Assembly: GCA_014240065.1 (NCBI GenBank)
Contig: JAAZXR010000005.1
Span: 55,638-119,637 of the forward strand
Source of the DNA: Myxococcales bacterium
GTDB lineage: Bacteria; Myxococcota_A; Polyangia; Nannocystales; Nannocystaceae
Reading direction: 5' to 3'
DNA: 64,000 nucleotides
A model generated the notes under the pieces. The model saw nothing but the letters and a program-made list of their open reading frames with translations. It was not told where the DNA came from and made no database searches. This document shows positions 38,285-49,118 of the stretch, one piece after another. Both the position numbers and the translations under genes were made by a program. Within the stretch, counting starts at the first letter, position 1. The number at the start of each line of letters is the position of its first letter.

Positions 38285-39934
38285 TCACGGGCGGGGTCGC
38301 CGGCGCGTCTCGGTCTCCGTGAGCGCGCAGTACCTCTCGACCTCTTCATCGATATCTCGCTGCGAGCCCCCGCGCGCGTCCGCCAGCATCGTGGCGACCC
38401 GGCGCATGACACCCCCGCCGAGTTGAGCGTCGGTGAGCGCGAGCGGGATCCGTCTCCTGAGGAGGTCGTCGAGATGGCGGACGCCCTCGTAGTCGACGGC
38501 GTGCTGGACCTCTACCCAGCGGTAGGGGAGGTCGTCGACGAGTTTCTCGGCGAGCGCCGGCGCGTCGTCGATCGCGCGGAGCATGACCTGCGCCGTGGCG
38601 CCGTGCCGTCGCGCGAGGGCGCGCCCGACCTCGGAGTCGGCGTCGGGATGTGGTGCCTCGTCGGTGGGGATCAGCGGGTGTTGGTGCGTGGTGCATCGAC
38701 GCGCCGGCGTGACCGTCTCCATCCCTCGTCGCGCGAGCACGCTCACTACGCGATCGACGACGTCCTCCGCCATGGCGCGATACGTGGTGAGCTTGCCCCC
38801 GACGATGGCCAGCACCCCGTCATCATTTTCTACGATCCGATGGGTGCGCGCCAGCTCGACCGTGTTGCCCCGGCGCTTCCCGGCCACCAGCGGCCGCACG
38901 CCAGACCACGCGCTGAGCACCTGCGAGGTCTGCGTCGCGCCCGGGAGCACCCTGCGCACCAGGGCGAGCACCTCCTCCTCGTCGCCCTCGGTGACGCCGG
39001 CCGCGCCGGGGTCGCCCTCGTAAGCGGAATCGGTGGTCCCGAGGTAGGTGCGCGCACCCCAAGGGATCGCGAACAGGATCCGACGCTGGCCCGGGACTTG
39101 GATCACCACGGGGGCCGCGACTGGGACGCTGGACGCCGGGACGACCAGGTGGACCCCCTTGGAGAGGGTGAGGAGCTCGTCGCCCGCCGATCCCAGGAGC
39201 CGGGAGCCTGTCCAGGGGCCCGTGGCGAGGACGACGGCGCGGCTCTTGATGAGCGTCCCGTCGCGCAGGGTCACGACGTGGATCCCGTCGGCGCGAGCGA
39301 GGGAGTCCACGGGTTCGTAGGTCAGCACGTCCGCGCCGCTCGCTCGCGCGCTCTGGATCGTCGCGAGGGTGAGCCGGGCGTCGTCTGTGATCGCGTCCTC
39401 GTACGCCACCGCGCCACGCAGCCCGTCGCCACGCAGCAGGGGCTCAAGCTCCCGTGCGCGGCGAGGGGACAAGCGCCGGTGTCGGGGGCTTTGGTACAGC
39501 CCCAGCAGGTCGTAGAGCGAGAGGCCCAAGGAGAGCTTCCAAGGTTGCAGTCGGTCTTCGGCGAAGGACGGGAAGACGAAGGTGGCGCGACGCACGAGGT
39601 GGGGGGCGAGGGTGTACAGCCGCGTTCGCTCGCGGAGCGCCTCGAAGACCAACCCGATTTCTCCTTGCTCGAGATAGCGGACGCCGCCGTGAATGAGGCG
39701 GCTCGAGCGACTGCTCGTCCCGTAGGCGAGATCGCTGGCGTCGATGAGCAAGGTGTCGAGCCCCCTCATGGCGGCGTCTCGGGCGACCCCCGCCCCAGTG
39801 ATCCCAGCGCCTACGACCACCACATCTCGCACGTGATCCGGGCGCTCGACGAGGTCCCGCTTCGCGCGCGCCAAATCTTCAGGTGTCCACCGTGGGAGCC
39901 TGCTGTCAGCGCGGGGTGGCGTCGGAGAGGACAT
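38285..39934 (-). CDS. glpD: glycerol-3-phosphate dehydrogenase (FAD, aerobic type)
   Basis: A 549-residue membrane-associated flavoenzyme that oxidises glycerol-3-phosphate to dihydroxyacetone phosphate and passes electrons to quinone. The FAD-binding motif VVVVGAGITGAGVARDAA is near residue 40, followed by SSRSSRLIHGGVRYLEQGE, the signature of this family. The WGARTYLGTTDS and GGKLTTYRAMAEDV motifs are present and the C-terminal alpha-helical domain is complete. There is no glycerol kinase or transporter next to it. A 158-base gap separates it from the PP2C gene upstream. Confidence 0.95.
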   Translation of the reverse strand: MSSPTPPRADSRLPRWTPEDLARAKRDLVERPDHVRDVVVVGAGITGAGVARDAAMRGLDTLLIDASDLAYGTSSRSSRLIHGGVRYLEQGEIGLVFEALRERTRLYTLAPHLVRRATFVFPSFAEDRLQPWKLSLGLSLYDLLGLYQSPRHRRLSPRRARELEPLLRGDGLRGAVAYEDAITDDARLTLATIQSARASGADVLTYEPVDSLARADGIHVVTLRDGTLIKSRAVVLATGPWTGSRLLGSAGDELLTLSKGVHLVVPASSVPVAAPVVIQVPGQRRILFAIPWGARTYLGTTDSAYEGDPGAAGVTEGDEEEVLALVRRVLPGATQTSQVLSAWSGVRPLVAGKRRGNTVELARTHRIVENDDGVLAIVGGKLTTYRAMAEDVVDRVVSVLARRGMETVTPARRCTTHQHPLIPTDEAPHPDADSEVGRALARRHGATAQVMLRAIDDAPALAEKLVDDLPYRWVEVQHAVDYEGVRHLDDLLRRRIPLALTDAQLGGGVMRRVATMLADARGGSQRDIDEEVERYCALTETETRRRPRP

Positions 39935-40092
39935 GGCGAGCCATGTGTAGCGCCCCCCGGACCCGATGGCTAGCGGCGGGGGGTTTAGGCCTCAACGTCG
40001 CGGCTGGCTGGGCCGGTGGACGCGCAGCGGCGGCGAGCACGCCCGGACGCCGGCCCTCCGAGGGCATCCCGTCATCGAGCGCTCATCTAGAC

Positions 40093-40854
<762 letters not shown>

Positions 40855-40990
40855 AGTTGGTGACTCTAGCGCATGATGCGGTTGAATTGGGCTTCGAAAG
40901 GCCGCGTTGTTGCGATCTTGATCGCCGCCGGCACCCGGCGAGTCCCCCGCGAGATCGCACCTGCTCCCAGACAGATCACGAGAATCTCTG

Positions 40991-41027
40991 GGTACTTGAC
41001 AGATGCTCAGTGCAGAGGCAAAGTACC
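40991..41027. promoter_or_regulatory. inverted repeat and promoter-like -35 box before cinA-recA
   Basis: GGTACTT (40991-40997) and AAGTACC (41021-41027) are perfect 7-bp inverted arms 23 bases apart. A TTGACA box (40996-41001) overlaps the left arm, and a poor -10 (CAAAGT, 41019-41024) lies 17 bases on at the right arm. This arrangement could be a promoter with an overlapping operator. It is about 100 bases before cinA. The dyad and the -35 box are seen; regulation is inference. Confidence 0.4.
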
Positions 41028-41129
41028 TGCAATCACGATGATTTCCATCCTTTTCAGTCAAGACCCGCCCGTCGAGTACCGCGGGACACAAGATGACCGA
41101 CGGGCAGCTCGGCGTGCAGGATGGTGTCC

Positions 41130-42530
41130 ATGAATCGAGTCAGCGTGCGCGAAGCGCAGAGCGGGGAGCCGGTGGTTCCGCCGGAGGTGTCGACCTCCGC
41201 GGAGCCGCGAAGGGCCGTGGTGCTGACCGTGGGCGACGAAATCTTGCGGGGCGATATCATCAACACGAACGCCGCATATTTGTCGGAGCAAGCGACCTCG
41301 CTCGGCTTTGATGTGGTGCTGCACGAGAGCGTCGCGGACGACGTCAGCATCATCAGCGAGGTGGTGCAAAAGGCGGTCGGGCTCGCCGAATTGGTCTTGA
41401 TCAGTGGAGGCCTAGGTCCGACGACAGACGATCTTACGAGCGAGTCGGTCGCCGCGGCGTTCGGGAGTTCATTGGTGCGATGTGAGCGGGCCGAGGCGCA
41501 GCTTCGCGCGTTTTTTGAGCGTCGCGGTCGCGAGCTAGTCGCGGCCAATCTCAAGCAGGCGGATCTCCCGGCGGGTGCGGCCATGCTGGAGAACCCCATC
41601 GGGACCGCGCCCGGATTCGCGCTGCCAACGTCGGCCGGGGCGGGGAGCTTGGTGGTGTGCATGCCGGGCGTCCCCACGGAGCTGCGGAGGATGTTTCGAG
41701 AGCAGGTCATACCGCAGATCTCTGCGCGGATCGGCCATCGTGAGCCGGCGTCGCGTCGGCTGTATCGAGTGCTCGGGCTGGGTGAGTCTGCGGTGCAGCA
41801 TCGGATCGGTGGCGCGCTCGAGTCCTTCATCGGAGGGTTGCCGCGGGGCACGGCGCGCGTTCAGTACCGGGCCCACGTGCCCGAGGTGTGGATCGCCTTG
41901 CAAGGCGCGCTCGATTCCAGCGGGCATTCTCCGACCTCGGCGATGCTCGCCGGGGCCGACGCGTTGATGCGCGAGGCCCTCGGTCGCTCGCTGTACGGGA
42001 TCGGGACCGCGACGATCGAAGAGCGGGTGCTCGGGGCGCTGCGGCAGGCCAACTTGACGGTGGCCGCGGCGGAGTCGTGTACAGGCGGTCAAGTGGGGGC
42101 GCTTTTGACCGCGGTGCCCGGCGCGTCCGACAGCGTCCTCGGCTCCATCGTCGCGTATTCGAACCAGCTTAAGCGGTCGCTCCTCGATGTGAGCGAGGCG
42201 ACATTACGAGCGCATGGCGCTGTCAGCGAGGCGACCGCTCGCGCGATGGCGCAGGGGGTGTGTCGTCGCACGGGCGCCGATATTGGGGTCGCGGTCACAG
42301 GGCTCGCGGGGCCGTCTGACGATGGATCTGGCGGCGCCGTGGGCACCGTTCACTTCGCGACGAGTGATGGGGAGGTCACGACGCATCGGGCGTTGCAGCT
42401 CCCCGGAAGTCGCGCCCGCGTCATCAAGGCGGCCTCCTACGGGGCGCTTCGAATGGTGTGGGATTCACTCATCGAGCGGGGCGTCGCTCGCGTTGAAGAC
42501 GCCGATACGAAATTCACGGGACGAATCTAG
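41130..42530 (+). CDS. cinA: CinA family nicotinamide-nucleotide amidase / competence-damage protein
   Basis: A 466-residue two-domain protein. The N-terminal MoaB/MogA-like part has [15 protein letters not shown] and [15 protein letters not shown]; the C-terminal PncC amidase domain has [26 protein letters not shown] and [18 protein letters not shown]. CinA recycles NMN and pyridine nucleotide derivatives. The classic gene order cinA-recA is kept, with recA 22 bases downstream. I chose the ATG at 41130; a GTG at 41121 is also in frame. The first 30 residues are charged and unlike the core. Confidence 0.93.
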   Translation: MNRVSVREAQSGEPVVPPEVSTSAEPRRAVVLTVGDEILRGDIINTNAAYLSEQATSLGFDVVLHESVADDVSIISEVVQKAVGLAELVLISGGLGPTTDDLTSESVAAAFGSSLVRCERAEAQLRAFFERRGRELVAANLKQADLPAGAAMLENPIGTAPGFALPTSAGAGSLVVCMPGVPTELRRMFREQVIPQISARIGHREPASRRLYRVLGLGESAVQHRIGGALESFIGGLPRGTARVQYRAHVPEVWIALQGALDSSGHSPTSAMLAGADALMREALGRSLYGIGTATIEERVLGALRQANLTVAAAESCTGGQVGALLTAVPGASDSVLGSIVAYSNQLKRSLLDVSEATLRAHGAVSEATARAMAQGVCRRTGADIGVAVTGLAGPSDDGSGGAVGTVHFATSDGEVTTHRALQLPGSRARVIKAASYGALRMVWDSLIERGVARVEDADTKFTGRI

Positions 42531-42552
42531 CTCAGCACGAAGGAGAACAATC

Positions 42553-43710
<1,158 letters not shown>

Positions 43711-43736
43711 GGTCGAAGATCGTCGTATGCGCGTGG

Positions 43737-43755
43737 CGCCGCGGTCGTCGCGGCG
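43737..43755. terminator. weak hairpin after recA
   Basis: CGCCGCG and CGCGGCG form a 7-bp stem with a GTCGT loop, 27 bases after the recA stop and just before the convergent lipoprotein gene. There is no T-tract, so it may aid termination for both strands but is not a classic intrinsic terminator. Confidence 0.3.
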
Positions 43756-43767
43756 TCGCGCGAACGA

Positions 43768-44232
43768 TCATTCGTAGTCAAAATCGAACTCGGTCGGGAG
43801 TTCGTGGACGCGAAAGCCGGTCTCGGAGCGGGGGTCGCTCCCGCGGATCCCCGCATACAGCCACGCGCCATCGGCAGCGATATCTGCGAGGGCCGGGGAC
43901 TCAAATTGCAGGGACCAGGTCCGTCGCTCCCCCGCGTTGAGGATATTCGATTTCGATGTGACGCTGACGGGCTCGATGCTCGCGCCAACGAGCGCACCGA
44001 CCACAGCGCACGGGGTCGTGGAATCACCTTCGTTCGCGACGTCGAAGTACAGGGCGCCCGTCCAACCGTCGGACTCCGCGAGCCACCCATTCGTGAGCGT
44101 GACGGTGCAACCGTCGACGGTGTGAGTCTCGCCTCGTCGCCACGAGCGGCCCTCCGCGCCGCCGAGGTCTTTCGGCTGGACACACGAGCACAGCAACACC
44201 AAGCCACATATGGAGAGCCTCGCGGGACGCAT
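43768..44232 (-). CDS. small putative lipoprotein
   Basis: About 154 residues. The signal segment LSICGLVLLCSC ends at a likely lipidated cysteine. The mature domain has a likely disulfide pair and a repeated beta pattern (TVTLTNGWLAESD, GALYFDVANEGD, NAGERRTWSLQFES) like a fibronectin or immunoglobulin-type sandwich. The frame extends upstream, but the ATG at 44232 is the only start that gives a signal peptide. It lies between recA (convergent) and radA (same strand, 86 bases upstream). Role unknown. Confidence 0.78.
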   Translation of the reverse strand: MRPARLSICGLVLLCSCVQPKDLGGAEGRSWRRGETHTVDGCTVTLTNGWLAESDGWTGALYFDVANEGDSTTPCAVVGALVGASIEPVSVTSKSNILNAGERRTWSLQFESPALADIAADGAWLYAGIRGSDPRSETGFRVHELPTEFDFDYE

Positions 44233-44317
44233 GCGCAGAGTATGACAGAGGCGGGGAGGGATCGCGGGCGAGGGCGGCGTACGGGGCGCGTGCGCCGAGA
44301 CCTGGGGGAGCGCAGCG

Positions 44318-45691
44318 TCAGTCAAACGCGGCGTCGAGCGCCTCGGCGACCGTCCGGCAGACCACGAGCCGGACGCCCTTGGGGGCCTTGGGGCGCTTGC
44401 GGGCATGCGGCACCAGCAGGGTGGAGTAGCCGAGGCGATGGCTCTCGGCCATGCGGGCCTCCACGCGCGGGACGGCGCGCAGCTCACCGGTGAGGCCAAC
44501 CTCGCCGAGGGCGACCAAGTCGGCGGGGAGGGGGGCGCGCTTGTGGCTGCTCGCGACGGCCAGCAGCACCGCCAGATCTGCGGCGGGCTCGGTGAGCTTG
44601 AGGCCGCCCGCGACATTGACGAAGACGTCTTGGTCCACAGCGAACAGGCCCGCGTGCCGGTCGAGCACGGCGAGGAGCATGGCCAGCCGGGCGGGATCTG
44701 CTCCCACGCAGGTGCGGCGCGGGGATCCTCCGGGGCTCGGACCCAGGAGGGCTTGCACCTCGAGGAGCAGCGGACGGCTCCCTTCCAAGGTGCTGGTCAC
44801 GCACGCGCCGGTGGCGGCGTTGTCGCGCTGGGTCAAGAACGCCTCCGATGGATTCTCGATGGGTGAGAGCCCGTCGCCGGTCATCTCGAAGACTCCGAGC
44901 TCTTGCGTGGACCCAAAGCGATTCTTGGTCGCGCGCAGCATCCGGAGCGCGCGCGCCTCGTCGCCGTCAAAGGACAGCACCGCGTCGACCATGTGCTCAA
45001 GGAGTCGGGGTCCGGCGAGCTGCCCGTCCTTGGTGACGTGACCGACCATGATGACGGGGACCCCTGAGCTCTTGGCGTAGGAGATCAACTGCGCGGTCAC
45101 GGCGCGGATCTGGCCGACGTTTCCGGGCAGCCCCTCCGTGAGATCGGAGTAGATGGTCTGCACCGAATCGATGATGAGCACGTCCGGCGCGTGGGATTTG
45201 GTGGCCTCGACGATCGATTCCACTCGCGTCTCGGCGAGGAGCAAGAGGCGCTCGTGCTTGGCGCCGAGGCGGCTGGCCCGGTCGGCGATTTGACTGACCG
45301 ACTCTTCGCCGCTCGCGTACAGCACAGTCGCGTCGCCGGCGGCGAGACCGGCGCAGGCTTGGAGCAGCAGGGTGCTCTTGCCGATGCCCGGGGGGCCCCC
45401 CACCAGCACGACCGAGCCGTGGACGAGCCCGCCGCCGAGGACCCGATCGAGCTCCCGGATGGAGGTTGTGCGCCGCGGCTTGGTCTTCGTCTCGTCCTCC
45501 GCGTGGGTGGACCTGAAGACCCTCCCGACGTCATCTCCCTGACTCAACACGACGCGGTCCGGGGCGGAGGGGGCGTCTGTCCGCTCGACGATGGTGTTCC
45601 ACGCGCCACAGCTCGTGCAGCGGCCGAACCAACCGCCGGTGGTGTTCCCGCACTCGGTGCACGTCCAGCTAGATTTCACTTTCTTGGCCAT
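44318..45691 (-). CDS. radA: DNA repair protein RadA
   Basis: A 457-residue RecA-like ATPase that processes branched recombination intermediates. A zinc finger CTECGNTTGGWFGRCTSCG begins the protein, then Walker A GPPGIGKSTL, the LYASGEES motif, Walker B region LIIDSVQT and the family hallmark KNRFG. A Lon-like C-terminal domain ends it (GLTGELRAVPRVEARM). ATG at 45691, with an in-frame GTG just upstream. It lies 51 bases after the porin-like gene and near recA, which makes a recombination cluster, though on opposite strands. Confidence 0.96.
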   Translation of the reverse strand: MAKKVKSSWTCTECGNTTGGWFGRCTSCGAWNTIVERTDAPSAPDRVVLSQGDDVGRVFRSTHAEDETKTKPRRTTSIRELDRVLGGGLVHGSVVLVGGPPGIGKSTLLLQACAGLAAGDATVLYASGEESVSQIADRASRLGAKHERLLLLAETRVESIVEATKSHAPDVLIIDSVQTIYSDLTEGLPGNVGQIRAVTAQLISYAKSSGVPVIMVGHVTKDGQLAGPRLLEHMVDAVLSFDGDEARALRMLRATKNRFGSTQELGVFEMTGDGLSPIENPSEAFLTQRDNAATGACVTSTLEGSRPLLLEVQALLGPSPGGSPRRTCVGADPARLAMLLAVLDRHAGLFAVDQDVFVNVAGGLKLTEPAADLAVLLAVASSHKRAPLPADLVALGEVGLTGELRAVPRVEARMAESHRLGYSTLLVPHARKRPKAPKGVRLVVCRTVAEALDAAFD

Positions 45692-45742
45692 CACTCAACA
45701 CAGTCGCCGCTCACGACGGATCATTGCGCACGATGACCCGCC

Positions 45743-47821
45743 CTAGAACTTAATTCCGATTTGGGCTTGGACGGTCTGCACCGCCCGCGCGTCGCCGTCA
45801 CCGGCGACGTCGTATTGCGATGGCGGGCGATTGAACGCCCCGAACGGAAACAGCACACCATATTGAAATTGCACGAAGATCGGCTCTCGGGTGTCGTGGT
45901 AGCGCAGCGCCGCGTCAATTTCGAAGCCGTAGTTCAGCTTGTTCCCGGGTGTGGCGGCTCGTTGGTGGGCCAGCGCGTACTGAAGATCAGCGCGCGCGCT
46001 GAAGTTCTTCTGGAAGAAGTAGTAGGCGAGCCACGCCTTGAAGTACGCCGCGTTGGCGGCGGTCCCTAGCAGCTCGCGGAACATCAGCAGATCTTGGACG
46101 TACGCCGGGTTGAATCGGAAGGTGTTGTTGGATCCGCTGCCGAGCGCGAATTGCTCTTGGACGAACGGGACCTGCGGGTTGCCGCCGGCGCTTGCGGAGC
46201 TGTCACCGGACGCGAAGCCCTGATCGAGCCCGAGGTGGAACTTGTCATCGAACAGCCCGTACTTGAATTCGAGGGCGTAGCCGCCGTTGGCGATGGTGTT
46301 GCGCTCCGACGCGACCGCGAGGTCGTAGTTGATGCTGGCTGGATCTTCCGAGAGGTCGCGGCCATGGAAGTAGCCGAAGTTACCGGCGGCCTCCAGCTCG
46401 ATCCTCATGGTGCGCCAATTGACGCGCAACCAGAGATCGGGGGAGGCGACGAAGGCGCGGCGGTGGACGAGGGAGTTGGCGTAGCGCGCGAGCCCCGTGT
46501 TGCCGTCCTCGTCCACGAGCCCGTTGCTGATGGGATCGCCGAGGCTGCCGAGGCCGTCGTAGTACTCCGGCGGCACTGGCTGTCCCGGCGCGAGGCCGTC
46601 GCCCACGCCAGGGGCCCCCATCGCGGCGTCCAAGGTCTGGAATCGAAGCCAGGTGGCGACCCCGTAGTTGACCACCGGGATGTCGAGCGACAGCTTTCGG
46701 CGGAGCATGTTTGGGTTGTCGCGACGCAGGGCTGAGACGCTGAACTGGTAGACGTTGTCGAACTTCTCTGCGCTGAAATCTTGCCCGACCACCCCGCCGG
46801 AGGACCAGGAGGGCCCCAAGAGCTGCGCCGTGGTCGGCCCGCTCGCGGCCCAATCGTAGGACACGCTCAAGACGTGGGAGGTGCGAGGGTCCCGGCCCAC
46901 CTCGTACGAGAGCTTGACCGTGTCGATGGAGTCGCCGAAGTCTTGGTCGAGCTGGCGGACGATGTCCCCGGCCTCAAGACGGTCGTAGCCGTTGCCATCG
47001 TTGTACAGCAGGCCCATGCCCCAATGGTTGAACATGCGGCCAAACTTGACGTCGAGCCCCCAGCCAAAGCGGATGTGGCCGTAGGCCTCCTTGACCATCA
47101 GGCTGTCCGAAAACGAGTTGATCCCCGCGCTCGGCGGGGTCTGGGTGCGGGTGTAGAGGTCGATGGGGGCCCACGGGTTCGACCAAGCGACGCTGTCGGG
47201 GGTGCTCCCCAGCACCAGGTTGTCGAGCGCGTCGATGGTGGCGTGCACCTTGACCGTATCCGTAACGTGGAGCGTGGGCCGAATACGCAGGCGCATGTTC
47301 GCGCTGCCAAACCCATTGCGACGCGCGCAGCGCTTCTGGATGTTTTGGGCGCTGACCCCGATGGCGTTGAGCTGGGTCAGACACGAGGCTTGGTTGCCGG
47401 TGAGCGACCCGCTCCCGTCGGACTCGGCGGTCTCCGCTGGAGGGGGGAAGAACTTGTTATTGAGGTCGTTGGCGGCCGGGTTGTTGGGATACAACCCCAT
47501 GTCGAGCCGGTGGAAATAGTCGGCGCGCATGCGAATATAGCCGTGCGCCTCAAAGAACTGCAGGCGGCGGATGCGGGCGGGGCGCGCGGGGATCTCTTGA
47601 ACGGGGGCGAGGGCCGCGTCGTCTTTGGGGGCGGCTTCCGCGGGACCGTCTTTCTCGTCTTTGCCAGCCTGGGTCGGGCCACCAGGTCCACCCGTTGGGC
47701 CGGCGCCGATGGGGGGCTGGGCCGCGGCAGCGCTCCCCGGCGTTGCGAGCAAGAGCATGCAAAGGGAGGTCGCGCCGTACAGCGCGAGAGAGCGAGGCCG
47801 CAGTTGCCTTGAGACATTCAT
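45743..47821 (-). CDS. outer-membrane beta-barrel protein
   Basis: About 692 residues from the ATG at 47821. Signal peptide to about residue 34 (LLLATPGSAAAAQ). After a Pro/Gly-rich stretch, the body is rich in alternating aromatic and polar residues with glycine turns, and the chain ends in TVQAQIGIKF, a C-terminal aromatic typical of BAM-inserted barrels. Motifs such as KVHATIDALDNLVLG and EAYGHIRFGWGLDVKFGRM recur in this myxobacterial-type family, which I believe is related to TIGR04551 but cannot confirm. It could be a porin. It is 51 bases upstream of radA. Confidence 0.82.
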   Translation of the reverse strand: MNVSRQLRPRSLALYGATSLCMLLLATPGSAAAAQPPIGAGPTGGPGGPTQAGKDEKDGPAEAAPKDDAALAPVQEIPARPARIRRLQFFEAHGYIRMRADYFHRLDMGLYPNNPAANDLNNKFFPPPAETAESDGSGSLTGNQASCLTQLNAIGVSAQNIQKRCARRNGFGSANMRLRIRPTLHVTDTVKVHATIDALDNLVLGSTPDSVAWSNPWAPIDLYTRTQTPPSAGINSFSDSLMVKEAYGHIRFGWGLDVKFGRMFNHWGMGLLYNDGNGYDRLEAGDIVRQLDQDFGDSIDTVKLSYEVGRDPRTSHVLSVSYDWAASGPTTAQLLGPSWSSGGVVGQDFSAEKFDNVYQFSVSALRRDNPNMLRRKLSLDIPVVNYGVATWLRFQTLDAAMGAPGVGDGLAPGQPVPPEYYDGLGSLGDPISNGLVDEDGNTGLARYANSLVHRRAFVASPDLWLRVNWRTMRIELEAAGNFGYFHGRDLSEDPASINYDLAVASERNTIANGGYALEFKYGLFDDKFHLGLDQGFASGDSSASAGGNPQVPFVQEQFALGSGSNNTFRFNPAYVQDLLMFRELLGTAANAAYFKAWLAYYFFQKNFSARADLQYALAHQRAATPGNKLNYGFEIDAALRYHDTREPIFVQFQYGVLFPFGAFNRPPSQYDVAGDGDARAVQTVQAQIGIKF

Positions 47822-48026
47822 GGGGGCGGTGGACGCTAACAACGCCACCTAATGCCGTCAACTAGCCCATAGGGCGCGTGATTCGGGGAACGAGGGCCAC
47901 ATCTGCCGACTGGAGAGATCGCGTGGGGGGAGGGCCGCGCGGAGCGAGGATGGCGAGCGCGCAGCCCCATCACATGCGTTCGGCGCCGAGTGTCCACCCT
48001 GCGCGACTCGGGGTACGCTGCTCAGC

Positions 48027-49118
48027 ATGTCGAGCGCGTGGCACCCTGGACAGTGCATGGTCGTCGGATTTGAAGGCACGACCATCCCTGATGATCTCGC
48101 GGCGCAGATTCGTGCCGGCCAAGTCGGCGGCGTCATTTTGTTCGCGCGAAATATCGAGACACCGACGCAGCTGCGGGCGCTCACCGACGCGCTCGTGGGG
48201 CTCGCTCCGGCAGACGCGCCGCTGATCATCGGCGTCGATCAAGAGGGGGGCCGGGTGCAGCGGCTCCGCGAGCCGTGGACGCGATGGCCTCCCATGCGGA
48301 GCTTTGGAGACGCCGGAGACCTTGAACTCACGGCGCAGATGGGGCGCGCCTTGGCGCGCGAGCTGGTGCGGGAGGGGTTCAACCTCAACTTCGCGCCCTG
48401 CGTGGACGTGGACTCGAACCCTGACAATCCGGTGATCGGAGACCGCAGCTTCGCGGCCGACAGCGTGAGCGTCGGCGCGTGCGCCACGGCGATGATCGAG
48501 GGGATGCAGTCGGGGGGCGTCGCCGGGTGTGCGAAACATCTCCCTGGTCACGGCGACACCGACATGGACAGCCACCTCGACCTCCCGCGGCTCTCGCACG
48601 GACTCGAACGCCTCCGGCGGGTGGAGCTCCCGCCGTTCGCTGCGGCGGCCAAGGCGGGCGTCGCCTCCATGATGACCGCCCACGTGTTGTTCTCCGCGAT
48701 CGACGACAAGCGACCAGCGACCATGAGCCCCGACGTATTGCACCTCGTCCGCGAGGAGGTTGGGTTCTCCGGCCTGTTGTTCACCGACGATCTTGAGATG
48801 GGCGCCGTGGCCAAGCACTTCACCGTACAAGAGCGGACGGAGGAGCCACTTCGCGCCGGCGTCGATGTGTTGCTCGCCTGCAAACATGCCGATCTCCGGG
48901 CGGAGATGATCGGCCGGTTGGAGCGGCTGCCCGACGCGCTCGTGGAATCGGCGGTCGCGAGGGTGCGAGCGTTCAAGGCCACGTGGGTCCGGGACCCAGG
49001 GGCGCTCATTTTAGATCCCCACGCCCTCGAGGGACCGCCCTGGGAGCAGCACGAGGCGTTGGCGAAACGCGCGAGCGAGCAGGCGGCGTCAAGGACGCCG
49101 CGCGGTCCAGACGCGTAG
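48027..49118 (+). CDS. nagZ: beta-N-acetylhexosaminidase, GH3 family
   Basis: A 363-residue cytoplasmic enzyme that removes N-acetylglucosamine from peptidoglycan fragments. Family motifs are VGGVILFARNIET, IIGVDQEGGRVQR, FAPCVDVDSNPDNPVIGDRSF and CAKHLPGHGDTDMDSHLDLP, whose KHLPGHG-DSH is the GH3 NagZ signature; LLFTDDLEMGAV supplies the nucleophile Asp. No signal peptide. The last 30 bases overlap the convergent VWA gene. It acts in cell-wall recycling. Confidence 0.95.
   Translation: MSSAWHPGQCMVVGFEGTTIPDDLAAQIRAGQVGGVILFARNIETPTQLRALTDALVGLAPADAPLIIGVDQEGGRVQRLREPWTRWPPMRSFGDAGDLELTAQMGRALARELVREGFNLNFAPCVDVDSNPDNPVIGDRSFAADSVSVGACATAMIEGMQSGGVAGCAKHLPGHGDTDMDSHLDLPRLSHGLERLRRVELPPFAAAAKAGVASMMTAHVLFSAIDDKRPATMSPDVLHLVREEVGFSGLLFTDDLEMGAVAKHFTVQERTEEPLRAGVDVLLACKHADLRAEMIGRLERLPDALVESAVARVRAFKATWVRDPGALILDPHALEGPPWEQHEALAKRASEQAASRTPRGPDA

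Noticed and set aside
40991..41027. A LexA operator upstream of cinA-recA
   Set aside because: The GGTACTT/AAGTACC arms do not fit the Gram-negative, Gram-positive or known deltaproteobacterial LexA patterns I know, so I call it only an inverted repeat.
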